A stretch of DNA of 44,416 nucleotides, taken from assembly GCA_947174305.1 (NCBI GenBank), contig CAMWIH010000003.1:1-44416 (forward strand). Direction: 5' to 3'. The notes below the pieces were generated by a model that saw nothing but the letters and a program-made list of their open reading frames with translations, made no database searches and was not told where the DNA came from. A program made the position numbers and the translations under genes. Below are positions 32,201-40,035 of the stretch, in pieces. The DNA comes from an uncultured Porphyromonadaceae bacterium (GTDB taxonomy: Bacteria; Bacteroidota; Bacteroidia; Bacteroidales; Muribaculaceae). Positions within the stretch are counted from its first letter, which is position 1; every line of letters begins with the position of its first letter.

Positions 32201-33879
32201 TCGGCATCGATGATGTTGAAGGCACCCACATGGTCTTCAGTGTCATCCACCTTATTCTGCCCATAGTCGAAAGTTTCGAGATAGGGAGGGATGAAAGCTC
32301 CTGTCACCACCTTGTTTGATGATGTGGGGCTGGTGACTGTCTCCCCTACGGTGGCATATACGGTGTAGTAGTAGGGCACCACCTTATCCCCTTCTGGTAT
32401 ATCTTCGGTGAAGGAGGTCTCCTTGTAATTTTCTGCCACTTTCACCTCACCTGGGTAACGTGTCACGGTATATGTCAAGGCATCGGTGTCGATATAGCCG
32501 CCGTTAGATCCATGCTCGAGGGCATCCCAGGTTACGATGAACTTGCCGTCAGCCTCCTTGAGGAGTACATTCTTGACAGCCGCCGGAGTGTCGGCGCCCA
32601 CGAAACGTGTGAGCTTGGCTTTGGCACCGGTACCCTTGTCGTTGCTTGCCACTACGGTGAAGTCGTACATACCGGCTTTCTCGACTGCCACATCGGCAAC
32701 TGCCTCTGCACCGGCCTCGACATTTCCGCTGGCATAATCCACACCATTGATGCGCACCGTGTAGCCGAGCGTGCCGCTGATTGCAGTGCCGTCGAAAGCG
32801 GTGGTGGGGGCTGTGAATCTGATTTTACCGCTCAGCGACGGGCCGTCGAATTCGGCCGACATGTTTTCGGGAGCCGCGGGGGCCTCCATGCTCGACGTGA
32901 GCTGCGGAACCCACAATCCTGCCACCTGCTCGCCGCCGGGAAGATCGTAAACCAACGTTGCCTTCGCTGTCTGCGTGTCAATCTCATAGAGCGCGCTCTT
33001 GTCGATTCCGGGAGTATATACGTAATAGAGCTTCCCGGAATAAGGGTCAAAAGTGGCGGCCGAGAGATAGGCCGGTTTCAAGCCTGTCTCACCGACGAGA
33101 GTCATTTCGCCCGAGGTCTTGTCAACGGTATAGAGCTTGCCGCTCATCTCAATGGCATAAAGCACGCCCTGCGGCGAAACCGCGCAACCGCTCCATGCCG
33201 AATTGAGTTTCTTCACCACAGCGCTCTTCCCTGCCTTCGGGTCGAGGATACCGAAGTTCATCACGGTTCCCTGCAGGCTGTAGAAGCAGCCGTAGATGTT
33301 CTCGGTGTTGGGGTCGTAAGACATACAGGTTCCCTGTGAACTGAGGTCGCCGTCGGCCACCCCTTCCAGCTCCCAGGTCTCTGCATTGTAGATATATGTG
33401 GAGGGAAGCACCGTGGCTCCGTCATAGACAACGTAGCTGTTCACTATCAGTTTCCCGTCGGCATATACCGCTCCGCCGTTGGCATACATGCGAGAGTCGG
33501 TATGCTCGGCCTCCAACTTTGTGGGAACAGAATTTGTGGGTAGTGAATAGACTCCGATGTTTGCATTGTAGGAGGGCCATTGTTTTGAAGAGAGCACCAC
33601 CGCACTCAAAGGGATGCTTGTGGCCGAGGAGGCTTTTGCAGGTGCCTGCTTCGCGGTGGCCTTGCCCATGGTGTAAGTTGCGGCGCGGTCGGCCGGTGCC
33701 ACATCTCCTTCTTCTGTCTGGTGCATGACAGGGACGGGACGGAAATTCTTGGGAAGTTCATAGCCGGAGCGCGTGGCCTCCTTGCTTCGCTTCTCCACCA
33801 GTCCCTCTGCAAATAATACGCCTGTGGTGCCGGTGAGCACGAGGCCCATGGCAAGCGTTTTCAATGTAGTCTTTTGCAT
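29290..33879 (-). CDS. Large choice-of-anchor J surface protein (1529 aa)
   Basis: The largest protein of the window. After a signal peptide (1-25) comes a region at about 90-330 with repeated short strands (GGAVYADGKLIVNSYVVYDG; GKLYTVDKTSGEMTLVGETG; GKLYYVYTPG) that looks like a beta-propeller. Fibronectin-III domains follow, with jelly-rolls at about 530-695 (KNDWIITPPI near 588), 910-1070 (no DDW box) and 1195-1395 (DDWMISPEL near 1301). A CARDB-like stretch lies between the last two. The end (about 1450-1529, EVSIFSIDGHVVYNG... APGVYMVKGGKATAKV) is a full-length T9SS type A-like sorting domain. It is likely a surface adhesin or glycan-binding protein. Its promoter carries the same operator as the 1028-aa gene. 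Confidence 0.87.
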   Translation of the reverse strand: MQKTTLKTLAMGLVLTGTTGVLFAEGLVEKRSKEATRSGYELPKNFRPVPVMHQTEEGDVAPADRAATYTMGKATAKQAPAKASSATSIPLSAVVLSSKQWPSYNANIGVYSLPTNSVPTKLEAEHTDSRMYANGGAVYADGKLIVNSYVVYDGATVLPSTYIYNAETWELEGVADGDLSSQGTCMSYDPNTENIYGCFYSLQGTVMNFGILDPKAGKSAVVKKLNSAWSGCAVSPQGVLYAIEMSGKLYTVDKTSGEMTLVGETGLKPAYLSAATFDPYSGKLYYVYTPGIDKSALYEIDTQTAKATLVYDLPGGEQVAGLWVPQLTSSMEAPAAPENMSAEFDGPSLSGKIRFTAPTTAFDGTAISGTLGYTVRINGVDYASGNVEAGAEAVADVAVEKAGMYDFTVVASNDKGTGAKAKLTRFVGADTPAAVKNVLLKEADGKFIVTWDALEHGSNGGYIDTDALTYTVTRYPGEVKVAENYKETSFTEDIPEGDKVVPYYYTVYATVGETVTSPTSSNKVVTGAFIPPYLETFDYGQNKVDDTEDHVGAFNIIDADEDSKTWYYFWAAGYKDGMMSCMYSSLNPKNDWIITPPIYLEAGKQYEFSFNASNYGDPERVEAYFGKENTVEGMTTKLIEATDITNQNPDKRRLNAYVVPEESGVYYFGIHAISDKYKFYLFVDDIEVSAPRSADTPVAVGNLTVTPDFGGALSAKVSFTAPSQAASGAYIDKLEKIEISRDDKVIATLTDNIIPGRPVVYLDEDPELTIGKHTYKVVPYSADGAGNPSETTVHVGPNVPLPPVSVKAEITEDVGEVVISWVPSEVDYDGNKLNQALVKYTILTTDRRGNQIEVATDVADTEYVYTAVPANEEQRIMNFAVIAYTEAGSTGLTVSNLVAVGKAYEMPFEESFPNNAPAHTACGMTQYDEEEYSYWGYYNDKSFENSQTYVGSQDGDNGFVGYQAKAMNGKSGFRTGRIAINDGKHPTFSFWHYVTHVDDTNEINVLAVTADGEEKTIKTFYGYEDILKVGDWEEITVPLDEFAGQEICLEINVVCNGMSREFFDNFRVYNVLDNNLMAKEIQAGSLQNAGSTNAFNVLVVNYGTQKAEGYTVELYRDGELAGTAEGKALLPGESAKVRFNQGFSVLENDEVEFYAVVKYDKDESSVDDQTPTLVCTVVFPDYPVPANLKAEKTAEGVKLGWEEVAETHVTPVATTDNFESYPSWERESVGEWTLYDGDGHKPGMFENFFFPFGYTPVSFFVFDNGDSETIPVGYEKGFEAYSGHKFMTAVYPYGDTGTTLDDWMISPELTGAAQTVSLYARSYSPTALETFELLVSDKGTDVNDFELISTHRNVPTTWTQFTAELPAGSKYFAIRCVSVNKFLFFVDDVTMTTKNGPINLAKLLGYNVYRGKEKVNAEPVADLTYLENATPAEEGYRVTAVFDKGESRASNVAKVDLSGIGGVNVQALKVYTKDSAIYVANVAGEEVSIFSIDGHVVYNGVPVSTLKVEVAPGVYMVKGGKATAKVIVK

Positions 33880-33916
33880 GTTGGTTAGTATTTGAATGGA
33901 TATATTACATTTTTTA

Positions 33917-33961
33917 CAAATTTATGCCATTTTCAATCATTTTTGCTTATCATAGTTTAAG
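33917..33961 (-). promoter_or_regulatory. Crp/Fnr-type operator and promoter of the 1529-aa gene
   Basis: On the gene strand CTTAAACTATGATAAG (33946-33961) is an imperfect palindrome of 5-6-5 layout. It is followed by a -7 box TAAATTTG (33917-33924), 38 bp before the ATG. The operator centre is 33 bp from the -7 box centre, close to the classical class II activator position near -41. The same pair with identical spacing occurs at 38143-38187. Confidence 0.7.
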
Positions 33962-33997
33962 ATTTCGTGTGTTTTTTCTTTTTTGTGTGTTTTCCTC

Positions 33998-34025
33998 TTT
34001 ATAAATTAGCGTTTATAAATTAGCG
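33998..34025. repeat. 14-bp tandem duplication at the crp stop
   Basis: TTTATAAATTAGCG occurs twice in tandem (33998-34011, 34012-34025). The second copy contains the stop codon of the Crp/Fnr gene on the minus strand. Confidence 0.85.
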
Positions 34026-34610
34026 GGGACGTTTGAGGCTCTCCCTTTTAAGTTTGCTGAGATATTCGGGGGTGACTCCAAGATAGGAGGCGATGATTTT
34101 CTGCGGCACTTTCTCCAGAATTTCCGGACGGTCGGCATAGATGCTCCTGTAGCGCTCGGCAGCCGTGCCGTTGTGGATGGCCTTGTTCTTATGCTCTTGA
34201 TAGAAAAGCTCGCCGTATGCATAGTCGAGCATCCAGAGGGCAAGGTCTTTGCTCTCGTTGATGGCCTTGCGGAAGGCTTCGCGCTTTATCACCAGCACCT
34301 CGCTCTCACAACAAGCCTCCACCTGATAATAGGAGGGCAGATCCATCACGAAGGAATGTTTCGACATGAACACCGTGCCGGCAAGGGCGAACCCGAATGT
34401 GCGCTCGCGGTCGCCGTTCATGTCAACAAAACGTATAATCCCCGACTCGACGATAAACACATCAGGTACCATCTCTCCCACCCCGATCATCACATCGCCA
34501 CGGGAGTAGCTCACCTCCTGGCCGAAATCTATCAATAGGTCGATGGCATCATTGGCCGGCAGATAACCAAGCTCATTTTTTAGAAGCACTTTGAGTTTTT
34601 CCCTGTCCAT
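34020..34610 (-). CDS. Crp/Fnr-family transcription regulator
   Basis: A 196-aa DNA-binding protein. Residues about 20-115 form a cyclic-nucleotide-binding-like beta barrel (YSRGDVMIGVGEMVPDVFIVESGIIRFV, then the FGFALAGTVFMS turn). A long dimer helix follows, and a C-terminal winged helix (about 160-196) with VPQKIIASYLGVTPEYLSKLKRE as the recognition motif. No Fnr-type Cys cluster is present and the cAMP-binding Arg/Ser pair is not obvious, so the ligand is unknown, as in most Bacteroidetes members. It sits between the 1529-aa and 1028-aa genes, which share a palindromic operator, and its own upstream region holds two related sites. Control of both neighbours and autoregulation are therefore likely (inference). 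Confidence 0.92.
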   Translation of the reverse strand: MDREKLKVLLKNELGYLPANDAIDLLIDFGQEVSYSRGDVMIGVGEMVPDVFIVESGIIRFVDMNGDRERTFGFALAGTVFMSKHSFVMDLPSYYQVEACCESEVLVIKREAFRKAINESKDLALWMLDYAYGELFYQEHKNKAIHNGTAAERYRSIYADRPEILEKVPQKIIASYLGVTPEYLSKLKRESLKRPR

Positions 34611-34665
34611 ATAGATTCCTTAATGTAACGATTTATACATTTTTGGTTAACGTCTCTCTCTTATT

Positions 34666-34697
34666 CAAAATTATATATTTCCACCCGAATATGCAAC
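34666..34697 (-). promoter_or_regulatory. Promoter of the Crp/Fnr gene
   Basis: On the minus strand GTTG (34694-34697), 20 bp, then TAATTTTG (34666-34673) fits the Bacteroidetes pattern TTTG-N19-21-TAnnTTTG with one mismatch in the -33 box. The 5' leader would be about 48 nt. Confidence 0.65.
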
Positions 34698-34706
34698 ACC
34701 CAAAGG

Positions 34707-34751
34707 CATTTATTAAAGTAGTTTAAACTCCATTTATTAAAGTGGTTTAAA
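34707..34751 (-). promoter_or_regulatory. Two direct operator-like repeats upstream of crp
   Basis: A 21-bp sequence CATTTATTAAAGTAGTTTAAA (34707-34727, shown minus its first base as ATTTATTAAAGTAGTTTAAA) recurs at 34731-34751 with a single A/G change, 24 bp apart. Each contains ATTAA-N6-TTAAA (34712-34727 and 34736-34751), related to the CTTAA-N6-TTAAG operator at the two flanking genes. The centres lie about 50 and 74 bp upstream of the -7 box centre. Confidence 0.65.
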
Positions 34752-34757
34752 TCAAAT

Positions 34758-34784
34758 GGCGTGCCGACATCACATCGGCACGCC
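34758..34784 (-). terminator. Terminator of the 1028-aa gene
   Basis: A perfect 10-bp stem GGCGTGCCGA (34758-34767) / TCGGCACGCC (34775-34784) with a 7-nt loop lies 30 bp past the stop at 34815. On the minus strand it is followed by ATTTGATTTAAA. It sits just upstream of the crp operator repeats. Confidence 0.85.
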
Positions 34785-34814
34785 AACCTTATGAATCAAA
34801 ACTACTTCACTGTC

Positions 34815-37800
34815 TTATTTCACGGCCACCTTGCGGTTGTTGACAACATAAATGCCTGCCGGGAGGCTCACCATCTTTTCTCCTGCGAAGCCTTCGATAC
34901 GCAGTACGGTGCGACCCAAGAGGTCATATACCGTAACATCTGCGTCATTCTCTGCCGAGATCAGGATTCCACCGGCAACAACCTTAACGCGGAGCGCACC
35001 GGCCTGGATGGTTTCAACGCCTGTTGTGACGCCTGTCATGGTGAAATGGTGGGTTGCACTGAGGCCTGAGAGGTCGAGATATTCCTCGCTCTCATAGTCA
35101 TCGAGCTTATCCTTGGAGGCCTTCACCTTATACTGCTTGTCGGGCTGGAGCACATTCACTGTATATTCGCCGTTCTCATCTGTAACGGTCTTGTAAATCA
35201 CATTCTCCGGGCTTTCGAGAGTGATGGCCACATCCGCCAACGGCTCCTTCGAAGTAGCATGGGTAACAGTACCGCTGACTACAGCGACATCTACACCTGT
35301 AGTGAAACCGACAGTCATAAGGTAACTGTCCTTAGAACCACTTGCAGGTAAAGTTTCAAGCTTGGAACTACTCTTGTATTCAATCGCAGAGCCACTTCCA
35401 CCATACAGATTCCAGTAATTCAAGGTGGGATAATCTGTGGGAGGGTTGGGAATAAAGGATTGTGTCAGCACATTTATTCCCTCTCCTTCATAAACAAATG
35501 GTTCGTCAAATTCTATAGTGAATAAGACACCTCCATCCTGTTTACTGATATTTACATTACCATCATAAACTTTCTGCATAGACTCTACATCCGAGAAAGA
35601 GGTCCTTCCATTTATGGAAGATTCTGTTACATTCTGAATATACACCTTGAATTCAGCTTCAATAGGGGTCTCTCCCGTATATTTCCCGAAATATGATAAA
35701 GCTTTTATTTTGGTATTTGGGGTCAGACCTTCAGCATAAGAAGCAATTCTATCCTTTGAGTATGTCGTCTCTCTAACAATGTAACATCTATAAGAAGAAG
35801 CTCCTATGGGACCGTTTGAGGTTCCTGTATCTGGGCCGATAACATATTGTGACCCCTCAGCTGATTCCTCCCGTACTGTAACTTTAATAGAATCAGTTGT
35901 TGTTACCTTATCTCCCAATTTAACCTCAATATATGTTTCGTATTCTCCTGCTTCATGTAAAATGCCGGACATTTCGAATGATAGAGTGGCTCCGGGTGCC
36001 ATATCTTCACTCTTTGCTACACAGAATTCTTCATCATCCACAAACAAGGTTACCGTATAATCAGAAGCTTCAAGCGTATCACCCGCATTGGAAACATCTA
36101 CGCTAACAACAAAAGGATTATTAACCATTGCTGTTGCCGGAATGTTGGAAGAAGCAATTACTAATTCAGGTTCAACCGGCAGGATAGTGAAGCCATATAT
36201 GTCATCAATATTGAATCCTTTTGCAGATACTTTCACATACCACTCACCGGCAGGAATGTTCTCTACTGCAATAAAACTTCTCTGATATTTTCCTTCAACC
36301 CCGGTATCCTCTGATGGTCTGTATGCATAATCAACATCGTCTGAATTATACGCGATATTCCAGTTTGAACGGTCATTGGAATATTCGACTTTTACGTTAT
36401 AATACCTATCTTCAGCGTAGCCGCTAAGCATTAATATCTCTTCTGCTTCTACACTCATCTTTGATGTGGTTAAGCAAGATTCTTCTGAATCTGAGGTAAT
36501 AGCGGTCTTATGGCCATCTGTCGCATATTCTTCTGGCATCTCTGTAAATTTCCAGACCCCGCTTGCAATAAATCCGACTGGAACCGAAGAATCCTCAAAA
36601 CCAATCTCAGCAACACCCTCTGCGGGAACGGCAGCCGTTACGTTTGCATTTATATCGTCGATTCCTTTCGCAGTAATCGTCATTTTATTTACAAAAACTC
36701 CGGGATGTTCATTAACCAAGCTGATGACGACATCAAGGCTCTCTCCGGGTGCCAAAGTCTTTGACCCTGTGAAATCCACACTGAAATCCGTGCCATCAAG
36801 TGTTATATCTTCGATGGTTACAGGGGCAAGAGGAGCGGTATTCTTTATGGTGACAGTTTTTTTCTTCTGGCTTTCCTCGGTGACAACGCCCATTGTTAAT
36901 GTGGCAGTGTTTGAGTTCCACCCTGCTACCCAATATTCCTCCTCAGTACCAGTAATAAACAACCCTGCTTTCGGCTCATAAGGAATAAAGGTAAATTCTG
37001 CAAGTTTCACCTCTTTCTTATAATCCTTGCTCATATCGTCAATAACTGATATCTGTTTCCTTGAATAACTATCAGGTCGGGTAATTGCCGCTTTAATATT
37101 CATTGTTTTGGTTTCTCCTACTTCCAACGACTCGGGCAGATTAGTTGAACCCACAAATGTATAATCATCGTAGCTAAATGCGTATCCACCACTGGGATCA
37201 TAGCAATGATTAAGTGCATAGCCAGTTTCACCAGCGATTAAAGCAGCATCTCCCGTATTGGTGACATCAATATCGTATGTAATGTGGTAAACTCCATTTT
37301 CATCTGAATATGCGTTTTTATCAGCAACACGAGGATTACTTACAACAAAAGACTTTGCTAATTCAAGATTTACCTCAGCAGCTGAAAAGTCATCTATATA
37401 AACCTTGTCAAGACGTAAACCGATTCTTGCATTTTCCTGAGCAGGGATTTCAACTTTCACCCATTCTTCTGTGGAGAGAGCAGGGATATCTACTTCCATC
37501 TGGGTAAAGGAATACGCATTTTCAGAGTTCTTTTTTCCAATAGAGTAGATTAATATGCTCCCGGTGCTTTCTTTTTGTTTTACATAAACTGATGCCGTTC
37601 CGGTAACCGCAGGAGTGTAAAGAATATCATAATAATAAGATGCCGCTTGTTTTCCTTCGATACATCCACTTCCGTCTCGGCCTCCATCTGATATCCAAGT
37701 ATAGGATCCAAAAGAACTGGAACTTCCAGCAGTGCCGTATGAACCGGTTACACTATGAATCCATCCTGCCGGATGAAAGTATTTGTCACTTGTGTTGATT

Positions 37801-37901
37801 TCGTCATCAAAATTATACTCATAATTTTGAATCACCTCCGCATTGGCCGCAAGGCCAGCCAAGCAGAGCGCTGAAAATAAATGTAGTAATCGTTTTCTCA
37901 T
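34815..37901 (-). CDS. Secreted CARDB/CarboxypepD-reg protein (1028 aa), T9SS substrate
   Basis: A 1028-aa secreted protein. The ATG at 37901 is preferred because MRKRLLHLFSALCLAGLAANA is a clear signal peptide; the frame continues to 37970 without one. A jelly-roll-like domain (about 25-185) is followed by several CARDB/immunoglobulin-like domains. A carboxypeptidase-regulatory-like domain lies near 875-945 (VSGTVTHATSKEPLADVAIT, DENGEYTVNVLQPDKQY), and the end is a complete T9SS type A-like domain (VTVYDLLGRTVLRIEGFAGE... LPAGIYVVNNRKVAVK). There is no DDW box in the first domain. The coding sequence looks more AT-rich than its neighbours. The role is unknown, probably at the cell surface. 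Confidence 0.85.
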   Translation of the reverse strand: MRKRLLHLFSALCLAGLAANAEVIQNYEYNFDDEINTSDKYFHPAGWIHSVTGSYGTAGSSSSFGSYTWISDGGRDGSGCIEGKQAASYYYDILYTPAVTGTASVYVKQKESTGSILIYSIGKKNSENAYSFTQMEVDIPALSTEEWVKVEIPAQENARIGLRLDKVYIDDFSAAEVNLELAKSFVVSNPRVADKNAYSDENGVYHITYDIDVTNTGDAALIAGETGYALNHCYDPSGGYAFSYDDYTFVGSTNLPESLEVGETKTMNIKAAITRPDSYSRKQISVIDDMSKDYKKEVKLAEFTFIPYEPKAGLFITGTEEEYWVAGWNSNTATLTMGVVTEESQKKKTVTIKNTAPLAPVTIEDITLDGTDFSVDFTGSKTLAPGESLDVVISLVNEHPGVFVNKMTITAKGIDDINANVTAAVPAEGVAEIGFEDSSVPVGFIASGVWKFTEMPEEYATDGHKTAITSDSEESCLTTSKMSVEAEEILMLSGYAEDRYYNVKVEYSNDRSNWNIAYNSDDVDYAYRPSEDTGVEGKYQRSFIAVENIPAGEWYVKVSAKGFNIDDIYGFTILPVEPELVIASSNIPATAMVNNPFVVSVDVSNAGDTLEASDYTVTLFVDDEEFCVAKSEDMAPGATLSFEMSGILHEAGEYETYIEVKLGDKVTTTDSIKVTVREESAEGSQYVIGPDTGTSNGPIGASSYRCYIVRETTYSKDRIASYAEGLTPNTKIKALSYFGKYTGETPIEAEFKVYIQNVTESSINGRTSFSDVESMQKVYDGNVNISKQDGGVLFTIEFDEPFVYEGEGINVLTQSFIPNPPTDYPTLNYWNLYGGSGSAIEYKSSSKLETLPASGSKDSYLMTVGFTTGVDVAVVSGTVTHATSKEPLADVAITLESPENVIYKTVTDENGEYTVNVLQPDKQYKVKASKDKLDDYESEEYLDLSGLSATHHFTMTGVTTGVETIQAGALRVKVVAGGILISAENDADVTVYDLLGRTVLRIEGFAGEKMVSLPAGIYVVNNRKVAVK

Positions 37902-38137
37902 ATATGATTGGTTATTATAGGGGCATCCATGCGAATGCTCCCCTGTTGTTTCCTGTGTGAGAACTGTCAAGCATACTTGGCCCTTTCTCTCTCTGCGGAA
38001 GTTCAGAGGCTCCCGTCATGTGGCTCCGCGCCAAAGGAGGCCTATCCGGTCTAAATCGCACATTCGGCCTAAACTGCCTAAAAGGTCGCCTGTCTCTTTA
38101 CTGAACTTCCTAAAAGCTCGACCCGTCTCTATACTTT
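37902..38137 (-). other. Long structured leader of the 1028-aa gene
   Basis: If transcription starts at the promoter 38143-38150, the leader is about 235 nt. A perfect 10-bp inverted repeat (GGAAGTTCAG 37997-38006, CTGAACTTCC 38101-38110) would close a domain of about 114 nt. Inside are a GGCTCC/GGAGGCC stem (38023-38043 region) and a repeated TTTTAGG-AGTT-AG motif on the minus strand. Another stem (AGGGG...CCCCT, about 37919-37944) lies near the start codon. No known riboswitch is recognised. Confidence 0.45.
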
Positions 38138-38142
38138 TGTAG

Positions 38143-38187
38143 CAAATTTATCTATTATCTATGGAAAAATTCTTAACATAGTTTAAG
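38143..38187 (-). promoter_or_regulatory. Crp/Fnr-type operator and promoter of the 1028-aa gene
   Basis: On the gene strand CTTAAACTATGTTAAG (38172-38187) is a CTTAA-N6-TTAAG palindrome followed by the -7 box TAAATTTG (38143-38150). Operator and box are 29 bp apart start to start, exactly as at 33917-33961. The intervening sequence is not conserved, which argues that the two elements are selected. Confidence 0.7.
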
Positions 38188-38347
38188 TTCGGTGAATTAT
38201 AGCAATTATTTCTTCATACTTGGTGTTATTTTGCTTGCAAGCCCTTCAATTCTGTGTGTTTATCCGCTCTCTCTCTTTAACGATTCCCCACTCCCTTTAT
38301 TTCATACATCCCTCCTCTTCCCCTTCCTCTCGCGGAGCTGTACTGTT

Positions 38348-38364
38348 CAAAAGCTCAGCTTTTG
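38348..38364. promoter_or_regulatory. Inverted repeat upstream of the lysS promoter
   Basis: CAAAAGCT-C-AGCTTTTG is a perfect 8-bp inverted repeat lying 17 bp before the -33 box of lysS. It could be an operator or the remains of a terminator; no gene reads into it on the plus strand. Confidence 0.4.
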
Positions 38365-38381
38365 CCTTCTACCCCCCTCCC

Positions 38382-38413
38382 TTTGCATAATCCCCGTTTT
38401 TTTATTAATTTTG
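38382..38413 (+). promoter_or_regulatory. lysS promoter
   Basis: TTTG (38382-38385), 20 bp, TAATTTTG (38406-38413): a full match to the Bacteroidetes consensus. The start codon at 38443 follows after 29 bp, so the leader is short. Confidence 0.85.
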
Positions 38414-38442
38414 CGAAAAATCATGCAGTTAAGTTTTTACTT

Positions 38443-40035
38443 ATGGCAAATCAGGAATTGACAGAACAAGAGATTGTGAGGCGCAACAGTATGCAGGCCC
38501 TCCGCGACCGTGGAATCGAACCCTTCCCTGCCGCTGAATATAAAGTGACCGGCCACACGGCCGAAATCAAGGAGAATTTCTCCGACGACCTTACCCCTCC
38601 CCGCGAGGTGGCGGTGGCCGGACGTATAATGAGCCGCCGCATAATGGGCAAGGCCTCATTCCTGGAGCTTCAGGATGCCGACGGACGTATCCAGATCTAT
38701 GTTAGCCGCGACGACCTCTGCCCCGGAGAGGATAAGGACCTCTATAACGTGGTGTTCAAGAAACTCCTCGACATTGGCGACTTCATCGGCGTGAAGGGTT
38801 ATGTGTTCCGCACAAAGACGGGAGAGATCTCAATCCATGCCCAGGAGCTCACAGTGCTTGGCAAGAGCCTGCGTCCCCTTCCAATCGTGAAGATGAAGGA
38901 TGGCAAGGCTTATGATGCCTTCACCGACCCCGAGCAGCGTTACCGCCGCCGTTATGTCGATCTCGTGGTGAATCCCGGAGTGCGCGATATCTTTGTGAAA
39001 CGAACAAAGATGTTCAATTCCATGCGTGAATATTTCAACTCGTACGGCTATCTCGAGGTGGAGACACCCGTGCTCCAGTCGATTCCGGGAGGTGCCGCCG
39101 CGCGTCCTTTCATCACGCATCATAATGCCCTCGACATACCCCTCTACCTTCGCATCGCTAATGAACTCTACCTCAAGCGCCTCATCGTGGGCGGATTCGA
39201 CGGTGTGTATGAGTTCTCGCGCAATTTCCGCAACGAGGGGATGGACCGCACCCATAATCCGGAGTTCACCTGTATGGAGATCTACGTCCCTTACAAGGAT
39301 TACAACTGGATGATGGATTTCACCGAGAAGATGCTTGAGAAGATATGCCTCGACGTGAACGGATCAACCGAAGTGAAGGTGGGCGACAACGTGATAAGCT
39401 TCAAGGCACCCTTCCGCCGCATCACCATGACCGATGCCATACTCGAAAAGACCGGCTTCGACATCACCGGCAAGAGCGAGGAGGAGCTTCGCGCTTTCTG
39501 CAAGCAGAATAACATCGAGGTGGATGATTCGATGGGCAAGGGTAAGCTGATCGATGAAATCTTCGGCGAGACCTGCGAGGGCAGTTTCATTCAGCCCACG
39601 TTCGTGACCGATTATCCTATCGAGATGTCGCCCCTCACCAAGCGTCACCGCCACAATCCCGACCTCACCGAACGTTTCGAGCTGATGGTCAACGGCAAGG
39701 AGCTTGCCAACGCCTATTCGGAACTTAACGACCCGATCGACCAGTATGAGCGCTTTGTGGAGCAGATGCGCCTGGCCGACAAAGGGGACGACGAGGCCAT
39801 GATCATCGATGCCGATTTCATCCGTGCCCTCGAATATGGCATGCCACCCACTTCGGGCATGGGTATCGGAATGGACCGACTCGCAATGCTCCTCACCGGA
39901 CAGTCAACCATCCAGGAGGTGCTCCTTTTCCCGCAGATGCGTCCCGAGGTGAAGGCCAAGGCAGAAAATGCCGGGGAGGATGCCGAAACGGAGTCGGATA
40001 ATTCGAACAGCTCCAATAATTCCCATCAAGAATAA
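38443..40035 (+). CDS. lysS: Lysine--tRNA ligase, class II
   Basis: A 530-aa cytosolic enzyme that charges tRNA-Lys with lysine using ATP. An N-terminal OB-fold anticodon-binding domain (about 50-165, [21 protein letters not shown]) is followed by the class II core. Motif 2 is [20 protein letters not shown] and motif 3 is [16 protein letters not shown]. The ATG at 38443 is chosen because the frame upstream runs through the promoter, and [11 protein letters not shown] is a typical start. The last 20 residues are Ser/Asn/Asp-rich, encoded by 9-bp-like repeats, and are not part of the enzyme fold. The stop overlaps the gpsA start by one base (TAATG). Confidence 0.97.
   Translation: MANQELTEQEIVRRNSMQALRDRGIEPFPAAEYKVTGHTAEIKENFSDDLTPPREVAVAGRIMSRRIMGKASFLELQDADGRIQIYVSRDDLCPGEDKDLYNVVFKKLLDIGDFIGVKGYVFRTKTGEISIHAQELTVLGKSLRPLPIVKMKDGKAYDAFTDPEQRYRRRYVDLVVNPGVRDIFVKRTKMFNSMREYFNSYGYLEVETPVLQSIPGGAAARPFITHHNALDIPLYLRIANELYLKRLIVGGFDGVYEFSRNFRNEGMDRTHNPEFTCMEIYVPYKDYNWMMDFTEKMLEKICLDVNGSTEVKVGDNVISFKAPFRRITMTDAILEKTGFDITGKSEEELRAFCKQNNIEVDDSMGKGKLIDEIFGETCEGSFIQPTFVTDYPIEMSPLTKRHRHNPDLTERFELMVNGKELANAYSELNDPIDQYERFVEQMRLADKGDDEAMIIDADFIRALEYGMPPTSGMGIGMDRLAMLLTGQSTIQEVLLFPQMRPEVKAKAENAGEDAETESDNSNSSNNSHQE

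Noticed and set aside
34815-37901. Recent horizontal transfer of the AT-rich 1028-aa gene
   Set aside because: The composition shift is modest, the gene shares its operator and promoter layout with the 1529-aa gene, and there are no mobile-element traces nearby.
37902-37970. Upstream extension of the 1028-aa protein
   Set aside because: The extension is hydrophilic and would bury the clear signal peptide starting at 37901.
38192-38461. 89-codon plus-strand frame upstream of lysS
   Set aside because: It runs through the lysS promoter and into the lysS start, with a composition of random Phe/Leu/Ser-rich translation and no family similarity.
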